NCBI GenBank assembly: GCA_900548125.1
Contig: URJN01000172.1
Coordinates: forward strand, 1-5,103
Origin: an uncultured Eubacteriales bacterium
GTDB lineage: Bacteria > Bacillota > Clostridia > Christensenellales > Aristaeellaceae
DNA: 5,103 nt
Direction of reading: 5' to 3'
This document shows, one piece after another, positions 5,078-5,103 of this stretch. Numbering within the stretch: position 1 is the first letter of the stretch; each line of letters starts with the position of its first letter. Made by a program: the position numbers and the translations under genes. The notes beneath the pieces are model-generated. The model searched no databases, had not been told where the DNA came from, and was given only the letters and a program-made list of their open reading frames with translations.

Positions 5078-5103
5078 GGGGTTTCAACCTGCCTTTGCGA
5101 AAA

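Noticed and set aside
1..5103. CRISPR arrays, tRNA or rRNA genes
   Set aside because: I found no regularly spaced repeats, no tRNA-like cloverleaf and no rRNA-like sequence.

Overview
The window reads like a moderately GC-rich, spore-forming Firmicute of the class Clostridia. The evidence is strong AAGGAGG-type ribosome binding sites, consensus sigma-A promoters, a BofC-like exported protein of the sporulation type, a TetR regulator, a clostridial MATE fragment and a large membrane-anchored AraC regulator of the kind common in gut Clostridia and Paenibacillus. No genus can be named from the sequence alone.

Layout. Positions 1-92 are a short leader. Positions 93-686 (+) encode a secreted BofC-like protein. 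A near-consensus sigma-A promoter at 734-762 drives a TetR-family gene at 948-1517 (+) through a leader of about 180 nt that can fold. From about 1518 to 2310 there is no intact gene, and much of it is visibly AT-richer than its flanks. It holds a terminator hairpin (1632-1661), a second perfect palindrome (1673-1697), unassigned coding-like debris (about 1775-2050), and a possible short transcription unit: promoter 2057-2085, 17-nt palindrome 2109-2125, bidirectional terminator 2128-2165. On the minus strand from 2323 down to 2240 is what looks like the last 27 codons of a Nudix hydrolase. It is joined out of frame to the first third of a MATE efflux pump (2759 down to about 2328), so this looks like a deletion scar.

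The most interesting part is the 5' leader of the broken MATE gene (about 2904-2760, minus strand). A sigma-A promoter (TTGAGA, 17 nt, TATAAT) starts a transcript that folds almost at once into an 18-bp hairpin with a U-tract, followed by a 16-bp hairpin with a U-tract. Every imperfection in both stems is a G-U wobble on the minus strand only. The 5' arm of the first hairpin can instead pair over 10 bp with the base of the second, which would disable both terminators. This looks like a tandem transcription attenuator for a drug or metabolite exporter. I do not recognise it as a known riboswitch class.

Positions 2984-5077 (minus) encode a 697-residue regulator with two membrane segments, an extracytoplasmic sensor region and a C-terminal AraC DNA-binding domain. 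It probably controls genes outside the window, typically a carbohydrate transporter. The genes do not form one pathway. The window is two regulators and an envelope or sporulation protein around a decayed efflux and Nudix locus.
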